Shown piece after piece: positions 16,026 through 25,400 of a stretch of 64,000 nucleotides of DNA. Numbering within the stretch: the stretch's first letter is position 1; each line of letters starts with the position of its first letter. The notes below the pieces were generated by a model. The model was not told the origin of the DNA. It did no database searches and saw only the letters and a list, made by a program, of their open reading frames with translations. Position numbers and translations under genes: made by a program. The DNA is from Flavobacterium marginilacus (lineage in GTDB: Bacteria; Bacteroidota; Bacteroidia; Flavobacteriales; Flavobacteriaceae), in the NCBI RefSeq assembly GCF_026870155.1, contig NZ_CP113975.1, positions 1,488,001 to 1,552,000 on the forward strand. The letters are read 5' to 3'.

Positions 16026-17198
16026 TTGAGTGAATTAGCAACCAAATTTGAGCATCTTATGAAGTCTTTTGCAGAAATTGATATTGAAAATAACGGGAAT
16101 TATCTAAAATTACTTTCAGCAGTTTCAAAACTTTCGGATCTTTTCAGCGAAAGTGCTGTTCCTTTCATTAATTATCGGGTTGCGGAGAATATTTTTTGCA
16201 GAAGTTTTAATGCAGGAAATCTTTCCCGGTCTGATACTGCTTTTGATGCTAATTATAATTCACTTGGTGTCGGTCTCAAAACTTTTGTCTGTAACAGCAA
16301 TTCCAGTACCGAAAAAGTGGCAGAATTCAATTCTTTATCAAGAACTTTAAAAGATTTTAAAGGAAAAGAACTTGCTTTAAAGCTTGGTGAGTTCAGAAAT
16401 GACAGAATAAATTTGGCAAATCGTGTTTATAATATTGAGAATTCCCTATATCATATTGTTGCCCGCAGAGAAAAAGAATTATTGCTTTTTGAAACCGATT
16501 ATAATAGTATTGATACTGCCAATATTCATTCAGTAAAGGATACTAAAACGAGTCTGCAGTTTGAAGACGGACATAATCTGTATACTTTCAATTATTCAAA
16601 AAGTACGCTTTTTAGAAAATTTATTATTTCGCCAAATGCCTTTCATCTGCCAATTGATATAATCGAAGATCCTTATTCTTTACTGCTTGAATTATTTGAA
16701 GAAAATAAGAATTTAAAAACAGCTTCAGACAAACTTGTAAAAGGCGAAAATTATGTAATTCTACCTCTTTATGGCATTTTCAAAGGGGAAAAATTCATTT
16801 TTGAAAGAAGCGGTTTAAATCAATGGAATGCGAATGGAAGAAAAAGAGATTTTGGAGAAATTTACATTCCGATTCCTGCTGAATTAAATAAAAAATATCC
16901 AGATTTCTTTCCTAAACGGGATCAGGATTTTAATTTGCAGATTCCTACAGGTGAAATTTTTACTGCAAAAGTCTGTCAGGAAAATTCAAAAGCCTTAATG
17001 ACAAATCCGAATAAAGCTTTGTCTGACTGGCTTCTCCGAAGAGTTTTGCAGCTTAAGGAAGGAGAATTGGCGACAATTGAAAAATTTGATAAATTAGGTT
17101 TTGACAGTGTTATTATTACGAAAGATGAAAATAGCGATTTCAAAATTGACATTATGAAAACGGATGCTTTCACTGAATTCAATTCCACAGCCATATAG
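16026..17198 (+). CDS. Unknown protein, possible restriction-type endonuclease
   Basis: A 390-residue soluble protein with no signal or membrane segment. I do not recognise it firmly. Its C-terminal third (about residues 290-370; LQIPTGEIFTAKVCQ, then ALMTNPNKALSDWLLRR) reads like the B3-like DNA-binding domain of BfiI/NgoFVII-type restriction enzymes. The N-terminal part has NYRVAENIFCRSF, RSDTAFDA and GVGLKTF, suggestive of a nuclease-like core, but no clear PD-(D/E)xK is seen. No methyltransferase gene is adjacent. The start is TTG at 16026, or ATG at 16059. It lies between the cbb3 and hemN genes, followed by a structured repeat. Confidence 0.5.
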   Translation: MSELATKFEHLMKSFAEIDIENNGNYLKLLSAVSKLSDLFSESAVPFINYRVAENIFCRSFNAGNLSRSDTAFDANYNSLGVGLKTFVCNSNSSTEKVAEFNSLSRTLKDFKGKELALKLGEFRNDRINLANRVYNIENSLYHIVARREKELLLFETDYNSIDTANIHSVKDTKTSLQFEDGHNLYTFNYSKSTLFRKFIISPNAFHLPIDIIEDPYSLLLELFEENKNLKTASDKLVKGENYVILPLYGIFKGEKFIFERSGLNQWNANGRKRDFGEIYIPIPAELNKKYPDFFPKRDQDFNLQIPTGEIFTAKVCQENSKALMTNPNKALSDWLLRRVLQLKEGELATIEKFDKLGFDSVIITKDENSDFKIDIMKTDAFTEFNSTAI

Positions 17199-17230
17199 AT
17201 TCATATAAGAGCAAATATATAAAAACTGTC

Positions 17231-17395
17231 TGCGGAGATTCCTTATTTTGCGTGAGGGATGGCAGTGGAGCTCTTTTTTAGAGAGGCTTTTTTCGGCCTC
17301 TCTAAAAAAAGCGGGAACGTACAGCCCGGCCTGCAGTCTCGTCTTTTTTCGGACGAGACGGAAGGACACGCCCAAAGAGCTTTAAAAAAAGATGA
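17231..17395. repeat. Structured intergenic repeat, possibly Flavo-1-like RNA
   Basis: The gap after the 390-residue gene starts with TGCGGAGATTCCT, a word repeated at 58382. It then holds nested hairpins: TTTTTTAGAGAGGC (17274-17287) with its complement at 17296-17309, GTCTCGTC (17336-17343) with GACGAGAC (17352-17359), and outer GCGTG (17250-17254) with CACGC (17367-17371). The words GATGGCAGTGGA and AGCGGGAACG resemble those in the element at 55.2 kb. I associate this pattern with a widespread flavobacterial element, perhaps the Flavo-1 RNA motif. The coding strand is unclear. Confidence 0.55.
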
Positions 17396-17448
17396 ATTTA
17401 ATAATTAAGATGGTACTTTAGAGGATTAATTTATCCTTATGTCTTTTT

Positions 17449-18813
17449 TTAAATTGTCATTGAAAACAATGCTGTTTCTGGTGCTTTTCTTTTTAATCTT
17501 AAATCAAATGCCATACAGATGTTGCGTACATATGGTTTTCCTTCTTCGGTCACAATGATTTTATTTTTTTCTATAACCAGCAGACCGTCAATTTCCATTT
17601 CTTTCAGCTGCATTATAATCTCGGGGATTTCAGGAACATAATTTGCTGCATCCTCCCAGCTGGTTTCAAATTGGCACATCAGATTCAGAATGTGTTTTCT
17701 GACGATTAAATCTTCAGCAGATAATAGATGTCCTCTGTAAACAGGTAATTCGTCTGATTCCAATATTTTGTAATATTCTTCTATAGTTTTGACGTTTTGC
17801 GCAAAACTGTACCAGCTGTCGCTTATGGATGAAACGCCCAGTCCAATCATCAGCTGGGTTTTTGAAGAGCTGTAACCCATAAAGTTTCGGTGCAGTTTTT
17901 TAGTATCAAATGATTTATACAGACTGTCAGATTTTAATGCAAAATGATCCATTCCAATCTCATAATATTCATTTTCAAAGAGCAGTTCTTTTCCAACTTC
18001 GTATAGTTTTCTTTTGGCATCGTCTTTTGGAATGTCTTCGTCATGAAATCCGCGCTGTCCGTTTCCTTTTATCCACGGTACATGGGCATAACTATAGAAT
18101 GCTAATCGATCAGGCTGTAGTGAATTGGTTTTTTCGATTGTATCCACTATGTTTGTAATTTCCTGAAATGGCAGGCCAAAGATTATATCATGACCGATGG
18201 AAGTATATCCTATTTTTTTTGCCCAAAAAGTAACTTTGGCCACATTATGGAAAGGCTGAATTCGGTGGATCGCTTTTTGTATTTTTTCGGAATAATCCTG
18301 AACGCCAAAACTCACTCTTCTAAAACCTAAATCATATAATTTCTGCAGATGGGCAAGAGTCGTGTTATTTGGATGTCCCTCAAAACTAAATTCATATCCT
18401 TCGGCTTTTTCGGCTTGTGAAAATATCCCGTTTATTAGGTTTTCAAGGCTTTCTATTGAGAAAAATGTAGGTGTTCCCCCGCCTAAATGAATTTCTTTAA
18501 TTTTTGGTTTTTTATCTAAAATTTCACAGTAAAGTGTCCATTCTTTTAAAACTGCTTCAATATATGGGTTTTCGACATTGTGATTTTTGGTGATACGTTT
18601 ATTACAGCCGCAAAATGTGCATAGACTTTCGCAGAAAGGAAGGTGAATATATAAACTGATACCCTCTGTACTGTTGCTTTCCAGAAAAGATTTTTTTAGG
18701 GTCTGAAGCCAAATTTCTTTTGTAAATCCTGACTCATCCCAATAAGGAACCGTAGGATAGCTTGTGTAACGAGGCCCAGGTACATTGTATTTTTGAATTA
18801 GTGAGGTTTTCAT
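17449..18813 (-). CDS. hemN: Oxygen-independent coproporphyrinogen III oxidase
   Basis: Radical SAM enzyme that decarboxylates coproporphyrinogen III to protoporphyrinogen IX for haem synthesis without oxygen. The N-terminus has YTSYPTVPYWDE and the cluster motif CxxxCxxC (C61, C65, C68) in PFCESLCTFCGC, as in true HemN rather than HemW. GGGTPTF and FEGHPNNTT follow, and the C-terminal HemN domain is complete (454 residues in total). Its promoter carries the same FNR-like palindrome and spacing as ccoS, so haem supply is likely co-induced with the cbb3 oxidase under low oxygen. Confidence 0.95.
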   Translation of the reverse strand: MKTSLIQKYNVPGPRYTSYPTVPYWDESGFTKEIWLQTLKKSFLESNSTEGISLYIHLPFCESLCTFCGCNKRITKNHNVENPYIEAVLKEWTLYCEILDKKPKIKEIHLGGGTPTFFSIESLENLINGIFSQAEKAEGYEFSFEGHPNNTTLAHLQKLYDLGFRRVSFGVQDYSEKIQKAIHRIQPFHNVAKVTFWAKKIGYTSIGHDIIFGLPFQEITNIVDTIEKTNSLQPDRLAFYSYAHVPWIKGNGQRGFHDEDIPKDDAKRKLYEVGKELLFENEYYEIGMDHFALKSDSLYKSFDTKKLHRNFMGYSSSKTQLMIGLGVSSISDSWYSFAQNVKTIEEYYKILESDELPVYRGHLLSAEDLIVRKHILNLMCQFETSWEDAANYVPEIPEIIMQLKEMEIDGLLVIEKNKIIVTEEGKPYVRNICMAFDLRLKRKAPETALFSMTI

Positions 18814-18836
18814 AATTTCGCATTTAATGTAAATGA

Positions 18837-18880
18837 CAAAATTAGGCTGACTTTTTAATGATTAAAATGATAATTGTCAT
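18837..18880 (-). promoter_or_regulatory. FNR-like operator and promoter of hemN
   Basis: ATGATAATTGTCAT (18867-18880) is the same 14-mer as upstream of ccoS. On the minus strand TAATTTTG (18844-18837) is an exact -7 box, 29.5 bases from the palindrome centre. The -7 box is 23 bases upstream of the hemN ATG. Confidence 0.75.
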
Positions 18881-18905
18881 ATTTTGTTTGTAGTTATTTA
18901 TTGAC

Positions 18906-18935
18906 AAAGAGGCTCGTGTGAGCCTCTTTACTGTT
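18906..18935. terminator. Hairpin terminator downstream of the 156-residue gene
   Basis: AAAGAGGCTC (18906-18915) and GAGCCTCTTT (18920-18929) form a 10-bp stem with a GTGT loop, just past the stop of the minus-strand gene at 18938. It isolates that gene from the hemN promoter. Confidence 0.7.
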
Positions 18936-18937
18936 TT

Positions 18938-19408
18938 TTATAGTGTATCATTGATTAAACCAACCCATTTTTTTGCCAGTTTGTGGTCTTCAAACAGACA
19001 ATTAAAATCAAGATAATGATTCTCGATATTATAAATTGGAATCATTTCTTTTTTCATAGTGTTTTTATGAACGAGTTCTATTTCAACTTTTTCGATGGTG
19101 CCTAATTTGCTTCGGGTAGTTTCAATTAGGTTACAGAGTATAATATCTTTTAAGTTAACGAAATATGCAGTTTCTTTTTTATAACTGAAATCAATGAAAA
19201 GGAAACCTTTGTTCTTTTTATCTAACGACAGGATTTTTTTGTTCTGTGTTTCGGATAATTCAAAGTCGTAATGATTGTTTTGGCTGTATTGTTTCTTTAT
19301 CTCTTTAATTTTGGCTCTGTTCGTTATATTGGAACGGAAGACTAATGTTATCGGGATGCCTATTAAAATTGTAATTATAAGGCCTATTATGGTTACTGAT
19401 GTGTCCAT
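18938..19408 (-). CDS. Hypothetical single-pass membrane protein
   Basis: A 156-residue protein with one N-terminal membrane helix (VTIIGLIITILIGIPITLVF) followed by a soluble, mixed alpha/beta domain. I recognise no family. The soluble part includes a short acidic or charged stretch (NKKILSLDKKNKGFLFIDF) and a C-terminus ending AKKWVGLINDTL. It has its own terminator and is separated from its neighbours by over 100 bases, so it is probably monocistronic. The function is unknown. Confidence 0.6.
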   Translation of the reverse strand: MDTSVTIIGLIITILIGIPITLVFRSNITNRAKIKEIKKQYSQNNHYDFELSETQNKKILSLDKKNKGFLFIDFSYKKETAYFVNLKDIILCNLIETTRSKLGTIEKVEIELVHKNTMKKEMIPIYNIENHYLDFNCLFEDHKLAKKWVGLINDTL

Positions 19409-19475
19409 TTTTTAATTTTTTTGTGATTAGATATAATGATTTATTTCCTTGATTCGGAAAGAATCAGGAAAAAAC

Positions 19476-19500
19476 AAAAAGCCGTTATTGGCTTTTATAA
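19476..19500. terminator. Small hairpin terminator after the 115-residue gene
   Basis: AAAAAGCC (19476-19483) and GGCTTTT (19490-19496) form a short stem beyond the stop of the minus-strand gene at 19521. Confidence 0.55.
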
Positions 19501-19520
19501 ACCGCAATTATGAGATTTAA

Positions 19521-19868
19521 TCACCAAAAATAATGGAAGGGAAAAAGTAAAATCGAGACTTTTGAGCATCTGTCGATGTCTTGATTTGATAGAATTATTT
19601 TGAGGTTATTTTCTTTGAGATTAGAAAATAATGGGAGTAAAGTATTGCTGTCGTTTATGTCAACAGGAATACGGCTGTTAGATTTTAGCTCAGGAGTTCC
19701 TCTTTCTATACTTGGCTGAACGAAATGAGAAACACTTAAACTTTCTTTGTTAATGTCAGTACTGCTTTCCTTTTGAAAAGAAATTATAGTATCGTGATTT
19801 GCGCTGTGTGCAAATGCGAACTGGAGTAAGAGCCCAATAAATACGATAAATTTCCAAAAAATCTTCAT
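19521..19868 (-). CDS. Hypothetical secreted protein
   Basis: A 115-residue protein with a clear signal peptide (MKIFWKFIVFIGLLLQFAFA, probably cut before HSAN). The mature part is polar, has no cysteine pair or recognisable fold, and ends in a hydrophobic segment VSILLFPFHYFW. No family is recognised. A hairpin follows the stop. The ORF has a plausible signal sequence and its own spacing, so it is probably real. Confidence 0.5.
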   Translation of the reverse strand: MKIFWKFIVFIGLLLQFAFAHSANHDTIISFQKESSTDINKESLSVSHFVQPSIERGTPELKSNSRIPVDINDSNTLLPLFSNLKENNLKIILSNQDIDRCSKVSILLFPFHYFW

Positions 19869-19950
19869 ACTGCAAAAATAGATAATTGGCTTTTGATCAG
19901 CGGAGTGTATTGTGGTAAATGAAAGTTAAAATTGCATGTTTTTATTAAAA

Positions 19951-19978
19951 AAGCCTCAAAATTATAGGTTTGAGGCTT
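19951..19978. terminator. Terminator of the DUF349 gene
   Basis: AAGCCTCAAA (19951-19960) pairs with TTTGAGGCTT (19969-19978) downstream of the minus-strand stop at 20004. On the minus strand it is followed by TTTTTTAATAAAAA. Confidence 0.75.
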
Positions 19979-20003
19979 AGTAAAGTATTGTTATTTTTGA
20001 ATT

Positions 20004-22016
20004 TTATTCCTGATTCAAATTTCTCAATTGTTTTAGTTTTTCTTTCCAGACATCAAGGCTTTCTTTGTGAATAGCTATGTTTTTTCGAACCTCTAATACT
20101 ATTGAATTTTCTTTTTTTGAATTTTTTGTATTTGCAAAAAACTGAATGTTATTTTCTAATTGGAAAATTTCATTTTGTACTTCCTCGATTTTACGCATTA
20201 GGAAAATTTTCTCATTATCGAGTTTTCTGGTGTCGTTGCTTTCAGAAAGATTCTCCATTCTGTTGGAGAAACGCATGATTTCAGTATCTTTTTTGCTTAA
20301 GCTTAATTTTTCGAATAAAGCGTCAAGGATTTTGTTGAATTTTCCTTCGATATGTCTTCTTGGGAAAGGAACTTTACCAAAGTTTTTCCAAGTTTCGATA
20401 TGCAGTTTGATAGCGTCCAGATCGGTTTTGTGATCACCGGTCAATTGGAATTCTCTCAGTGTTTCCAAATAGGCTTTCTTTTTGTCAAAAGCTTCAACTT
20501 CGTCAGCGTTTTCAACGTTTTTATGTTCTTTTAGCTTGTCGAAATAATGGTTACATGCTTCTCTGAATTCATTCCAGATTTTATCTGAATATTTTCTAGG
20601 AACATGACCGATTTTTTTCCAGTCTTCCTGAATCTGCTTCATGATAGGAGTTGTGCTTGCAAAATCAACACTTTCCTGCAATTCTTTGGCTTTTTTAACC
20701 AAAGCTATTTTTTTATTCAGATTGTCGTTTTGGTCTTTTTTGATGTCTTTGTAGAAAGAATTTTTGAAACTGTTGAAATTTCTAACTGCAGTTTTAAAAG
20801 CAGCCCAAGTGGCTTCATTTACATCAGATGGAACTTTTCCGGCTGAGAAAAACTCAGAACGCAATGCTTCTACTTTTTCAATCTGTGCCAGCCATTGTGA
20901 ATGGGCATTCACTTTTTCGGTAGCTAAAACTTCAATTTTGGCAATGATTTCTTTTTTCTTTTCTAAGTTTTCAAGCTCAGTTCCTCTTAAGTTTTCAAAC
21001 AAAATTTCACGTTTGTCGTGCATTTTTTTTGTGAGTTCACTGAATTGGTTCCAGATTTCATCACGGTGTTCTCTAGAAACAGGACCAATATCTTCTTTCC
21101 AGATCCGGTGTAAATCCTGTAATTCTCTAAAAGCTTTATTGATATCTGCTTCTTTAAGCAGTTCTTCAACACGGGCAACAATTTTTTGTTTTTGTTCCAA
21201 ATTGTATTTGAAATCAATATCTCTTGCTTCTCTGTCTAAGTGCAGATAGTCATAAAAATTCTCAACATGAAAATGATAATTATTCCAAACGTGGTTGTAT
21301 TTGTCTTTTGGGATAGATCCTGCATTTTTCCAGCGGTCTCTTAACTCATTAAAATGATTTAAAGTGTCTTTGATGTTGGCCTGCGGATTGATTAATTCTT
21401 TTAATTCCTCTACAATAGCCAGTCGGACTTCCAAGTTGGATTTTAAATTGGATTGTAAGCTCTTGAAATGAGTATTTTTATTGTCTTTGTAAATCGTGTA
21501 ATATTGATCAAATTTTGATTTTAGTGGAAAATGATATTGAAATTCTTCATTAGGGTCTTGATTTTCCTGATTGAATTCTTCTCTTTTTTCTTCGATTAGA
21601 TGGTTGTATTTGGCCAAAAATGCTTTACGGATTTCCTCAACATGTTCTTTAATAGACATTACTTTTTCATTTGTAACTAAATTTTTCAATTCGTCTACAA
21701 GTTTGTCCATTGGCAATGCTTCATAATCCAGCATTGGTATGTCATGGCGTTCTTTTAACGTTTCATCTTCGCTTTCTTCAGCATTGGTCTCGGCAATAGC
21801 GTCAAGTACGTTTTGTTTTTCATCAGCTGTACTTTCACTTGATGTTACTGGCTCAGAAACTGGTTTTACAGTATTTTCCTCTGCCACAGCATCATTGATT
21901 TCATTTTCTGCATCCACAGAAACTTCTGATAGAACTGCTTCCTGCAATTCATTAGCTGTTTTTCCGTCTGTCTCATTTTCTTGAATTGACAGGTTATCGT
22001 TCTTTTCTTCTAACAT
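20004..22016 (-). CDS. DUF349 repeat protein
   Basis: A 670-residue, highly charged, largely helical protein. Residues 1 to about 90 are acidic and low in complexity. The rest holds at least five DUF349-type repeats, each with a W-x6-P core: RWKNAGSIPKDKY, IWKEDIGPVSREH, EFFSAGKVPSDVN, DWKKIGHVPRKYS and TWKNFGKVPFPRR. Each is followed by an aromatic-rich helix (WNNYHF, WNQFSE and so on). The family is common in Bacteroidota and its role is not established here. It lies next to the tracrRNA gene but is a housekeeping-type gene, transcribed in the same direction as the tracrRNA and away from cas9. Confidence 0.85.
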   Translation of the reverse strand: MLEEKNDNLSIQENETDGKTANELQEAVLSEVSVDAENEINDAVAEENTVKPVSEPVTSSESTADEKQNVLDAIAETNAEESEDETLKERHDIPMLDYEALPMDKLVDELKNLVTNEKVMSIKEHVEEIRKAFLAKYNHLIEEKREEFNQENQDPNEEFQYHFPLKSKFDQYYTIYKDNKNTHFKSLQSNLKSNLEVRLAIVEELKELINPQANIKDTLNHFNELRDRWKNAGSIPKDKYNHVWNNYHFHVENFYDYLHLDREARDIDFKYNLEQKQKIVARVEELLKEADINKAFRELQDLHRIWKEDIGPVSREHRDEIWNQFSELTKKMHDKREILFENLRGTELENLEKKKEIIAKIEVLATEKVNAHSQWLAQIEKVEALRSEFFSAGKVPSDVNEATWAAFKTAVRNFNSFKNSFYKDIKKDQNDNLNKKIALVKKAKELQESVDFASTTPIMKQIQEDWKKIGHVPRKYSDKIWNEFREACNHYFDKLKEHKNVENADEVEAFDKKKAYLETLREFQLTGDHKTDLDAIKLHIETWKNFGKVPFPRRHIEGKFNKILDALFEKLSLSKKDTEIMRFSNRMENLSESNDTRKLDNEKIFLMRKIEEVQNEIFQLENNIQFFANTKNSKKENSIVLEVRKNIAIHKESLDVWKEKLKQLRNLNQE

Positions 22017-22222
22017 TTTTGTGAATGTTTAAGGTTTTTATTTTTTGAATGCGAAAGATACTAAAGGTGCGCCACAATACAAAATAAAACTTCGGTTTAT
22101 AGCTTTTTTGCTAGGAAAAATAGCTCAATTTATTTGAGGGTAGAATGCTTTATAGTTTTGCTGAGGTGTTTTTTTGAATTTTTGAAGAAAGTAAGGAATG
22201 TGTAAGTATTTGAATTGTTTCG

Positions 22223-22311
22223 AAAAAAAAGTCCCACCGAAGCAGGACTAAAGACGAATCTACGGCATATAGCCTTATTGTGATAAGATTAAAGATTAGA
22301 ATTGTTTTAAT
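22223..22311 (-). ncRNA. tracrRNA of the type II-C CRISPR system
   Basis: Transcribed on the minus strand, divergent from cas9. The anti-repeat (22277-22301) pairs with plus-strand repeat RNA: 8 bp including two G-U pairs, a 2x2 U-U internal loop, then 15 bp. Next comes a nexus-like hairpin GGC-TATAT-GCC (within 22263-22276), a linker, and a terminator stem AGTCCTGC-TTCG-GTGGGACT followed by eight T. On the plus strand the same hairpin has no T run, so the strand is clear. The predicted length is about 89 nt. The 5' end is inferred from a promoter-like element. Confidence 0.88.
22231..22250 (-). terminator. tracrRNA intrinsic terminator
   Basis: An 8-bp stem with a TTCG tetraloop, read on the minus strand, followed directly by eight T (22230-22223). 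It also forms the last hairpin of the tracrRNA. Confidence 0.85.
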
Positions 22312-22317
22312 CTGTTG

Positions 22318-22348
22318 TAAATGTATGTAAAAAAGAATTATAAGGCAA
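22318..22348 (-). promoter_or_regulatory. Putative tracrRNA promoter
   Basis: On the minus strand TTG (22348-22346) is followed after 20 bases by TACATTTA (22325-22318), one mismatch from TAnnTTTG. Transcription would start near 22311, just before the anti-repeat. Confidence 0.4.
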
Positions 22349-22414
22349 TGAGGAAAACCGTAAATAGATTAAATTTTTTTATAGTAAATTCCGTGCAGAT
22401 TAAATTTAAGAAAT

Positions 22415-25400
22415 ATGGCAAAGATTTTAGGATTAGATTTAGGGACGAATTCGATTGGGTGGGCGATTGTGGATGATATTAATAATAAAATAATTGATTC
22501 TGGAGTAAGAATTTTTCCTGAAGGAGTTGTTGCAAAAACAATTGGACAGGGAGAAAAAGAAGAAAGTAAAAATGCAAGTAGAAGAAATAGCAGACAACAG
22601 AGACGTGGTTTTTATCGAAAAAGATTACGTAAAATTAAATTATTAAGAACGCTTATTAATTTAGAGATGTGTCCTTTATCGCATTCAGAACTTGATGTTT
22701 GGAGTAAATGGGATAAACAAAAAAAGAAAGAAGGGAGAATGGCTCCTGAAATCTATTTACCAGAAAATCATCCTTATTGTCTATGGTTGAAACAAAACCC
22801 ATATTTGTTAAGGGATAAAGCTCTAAATGAGGATTTAACTCTTCAGGAATTTGGCAGAGTGTTGTATCATTTAATTCAAAGAAGAGGTTTTTTGAGCAAC
22901 CGTAAAGGAAAAGATGATGGAAAAATTTATAAGGGAAAAGATGGTGTAAAAGGTATTGAGGACACTCAAAAAGAATTACAAAATTCAACGTTGGGAAAAT
23001 ATTTGTTCGATATTTTGCCAAAAGATGGAGAACCTTTTAAAGTAATTCAAGATGAAAATGGAAATGAATTGCGGGTTCGTTCAAGATATACTTTGAGAGA
23101 TATGTATGTAGCCGAATTTGAAGCAATATGGAATAGACAAGCTATTAATTTGGGGCTTGATACTATTGAATATACTAATGAGAAAAAGATATTGTTGAAG
23201 GGAGGTCTAAAAAATAAAAGAAACAACAGTAAGATTGGGCATTTAAAAAAGATTAAAGGAGCAGAAAATGTAGAAGTTATCGAATTGATTGATGAATTAT
23301 CGACTAATGATAAGCAAAAGTATTTGTTAAAAATTAAAGCTAAACTTCCTTTAAAAGAATTTTTGGCAGGGAAAATTGAAAAAAATGAGGAGGGAGATTT
23401 GAAATTTAAAAGTAATGAAAGTGTTTTGTTTTGGCAAAGACCCTTGCGTTCTCAAAAAGGACTTCTAGCTAAATGCAGGTTTGAACCCGATTTGAAAGAC
23501 GAAAATGGTAAATTCATACAAAAGGGTAAAACACCTTGCCATTTATCACATCCTTTGTATGAAGAGTATCGAGCTTTGCAATACATCAATAATATTGAAT
23601 ATGGTAAAAAGCAACGATTGGAAGAATCACAGCGTTTGCAAGTGTTAGAATTAATCAACTCTAAAGACAAGAAATTTGATTTTATCGAAATAAAAAAGAA
23701 ATTGAAATTAGAGTATGAAACATTTAATTATGCAGACGATTTTCCAGTTGTAGGGAATTATACAACAAAACATCTAAATTCATTATTTCCAAAAGCAATA
23801 CTTGACAAAGAATATATAATAACGGTTAATGAGCAAGAGACAATAGAATATGGTTATGAGCGTATTTGGCATTTGCTTCATTATTGTGATGATAATGATT
23901 TGTTGCTTGATAAACTTCAGGATAGTTATGGATTGTCTGAAGCTGAAAAAGAAAAGGTTTCTAAAATAAATTTAAAAGAAGATTATTCCAATGTTTCCCT
24001 TAAAGCTATAAAAAACATTTTGCCTTATCTCAAAAAAGGATTGCATTTAAGTGATGCTGTTATTTTGGGTGGTGTTAGAAATGCTTTTGGCAAAAAATGG
24101 GAGCTATATAAAAATGACCATATCGAATTAGAAAAAGATTTGTTGAAAATAAATCACGAAAAGTCCAATAAAGAAGGGGAAGCTATTGAAAAAATTAAAG
24201 TCTATTTAATCGAAAATAAATATGGATTTGTTGCGAATGATATTCGATTTAAAAAAATGTATCATCATAGTCAAGAGGTCCTTAAAGTAGAAGAAAAAGA
24301 TAAAATAGATACTGTCCAAAATTTGAGAAATCCAATTGTTCAACAAGGAGTTAATGAAACAAGACGACTAGTCAATGAATTGATTGCTCAACAAGGAAAG
24401 TTTGATCAAATTAGAGTTGAACTCGGTCGAGATTTAAAAAATAGTAAAACCAAACGTGAAGAATTAGGATACAAAATAAGAGAAAACGATAAGAAAAATG
24501 AAAAAGCAAAAGAATTATTGATTGAATTTGGTTTACGACAAAGTAGAGAAAACATCCAAAAAGTATTGTTGTATCAAGAAATGCCAATTTCTGTTTGCCC
24601 TTATACCAATAAGACGATAAATATTTCAGATGTGTTAGGTAAGGGAAATAAATTTCAAATCGAGCATATCATTCCAAAATCAATTTCTTTGGACGATAGT
24701 TTTGCAAATAAAACATTGTGTGATTCAAAATTTAATGGTTTAAAAGGAAATAGAACGCCTCACGATTTTTATGAAATCAATAAAGATCCAAATCTTTGGG
24801 GAGGTGCTAAATCGTGGGAAGAAATCGAGCGACGTGCTTTTAAAGTTTTACCCTATCCAAAAGCAAAACGATTTGTATCGAAAACAAAATTTGAAACCAA
24901 TGATTTTATACAACGTCAATTAAACGACACTCGTTATATAAGCAAGAAAACAAGTGAAATTCTTTCGCAAGTGTGTTCAGATGTTCGCGTGATGCCAGGA
25001 AGTTTAACTGCGGAATTGAGACGACTTTGGGGCTTGAATAATATTTTGCAACCCATTATGACGGTGGATATTCCAAATTTACACATTGAAGAAAACAAGC
25101 ACATACCTCATTATGTTGTTTTAGACAATGATAAAAAACCTATTTTGTCACAACGAATTTATTTTGATAAACCAACCACAAAAGAAAATGAAACACTTTT
25201 GTCTGGAAGTATTGAAAAAGGAGTTTTCAAATCTAAAGAGCAGTATGTCAAATTTCAAGTAGATGTGCCAGATTTAGCAAATGGCGATTATTGGGCAAAA
25301 TTAGTTTTGTCCAATCCAAAAAACATTGTTCAAGTATTTAAGGATAAACCAAACACTTTAGAAAATGAAATAGTTTTAAGAGGTAAGATTGAAAAGGAAA

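Noticed and set aside
17094..17375. A 93-codon minus-strand frame across the structured repeat
   Set aside because: It reads through hairpins of a repeat element and the end of the neighbouring gene in antisense.
20764..21249. A 161-codon plus-strand frame opposite the DUF349 gene
   Set aside because: Low-complexity Ser/Phe-rich product typical of antisense to Lys/Glu-rich coding sequence.
22231..22250. tracrRNA terminator hairpin as a plus-strand element of the cas9 leader
   Set aside because: On the plus strand the stem has no T run, and the anti-repeat would then be identical to the repeat instead of complementary.
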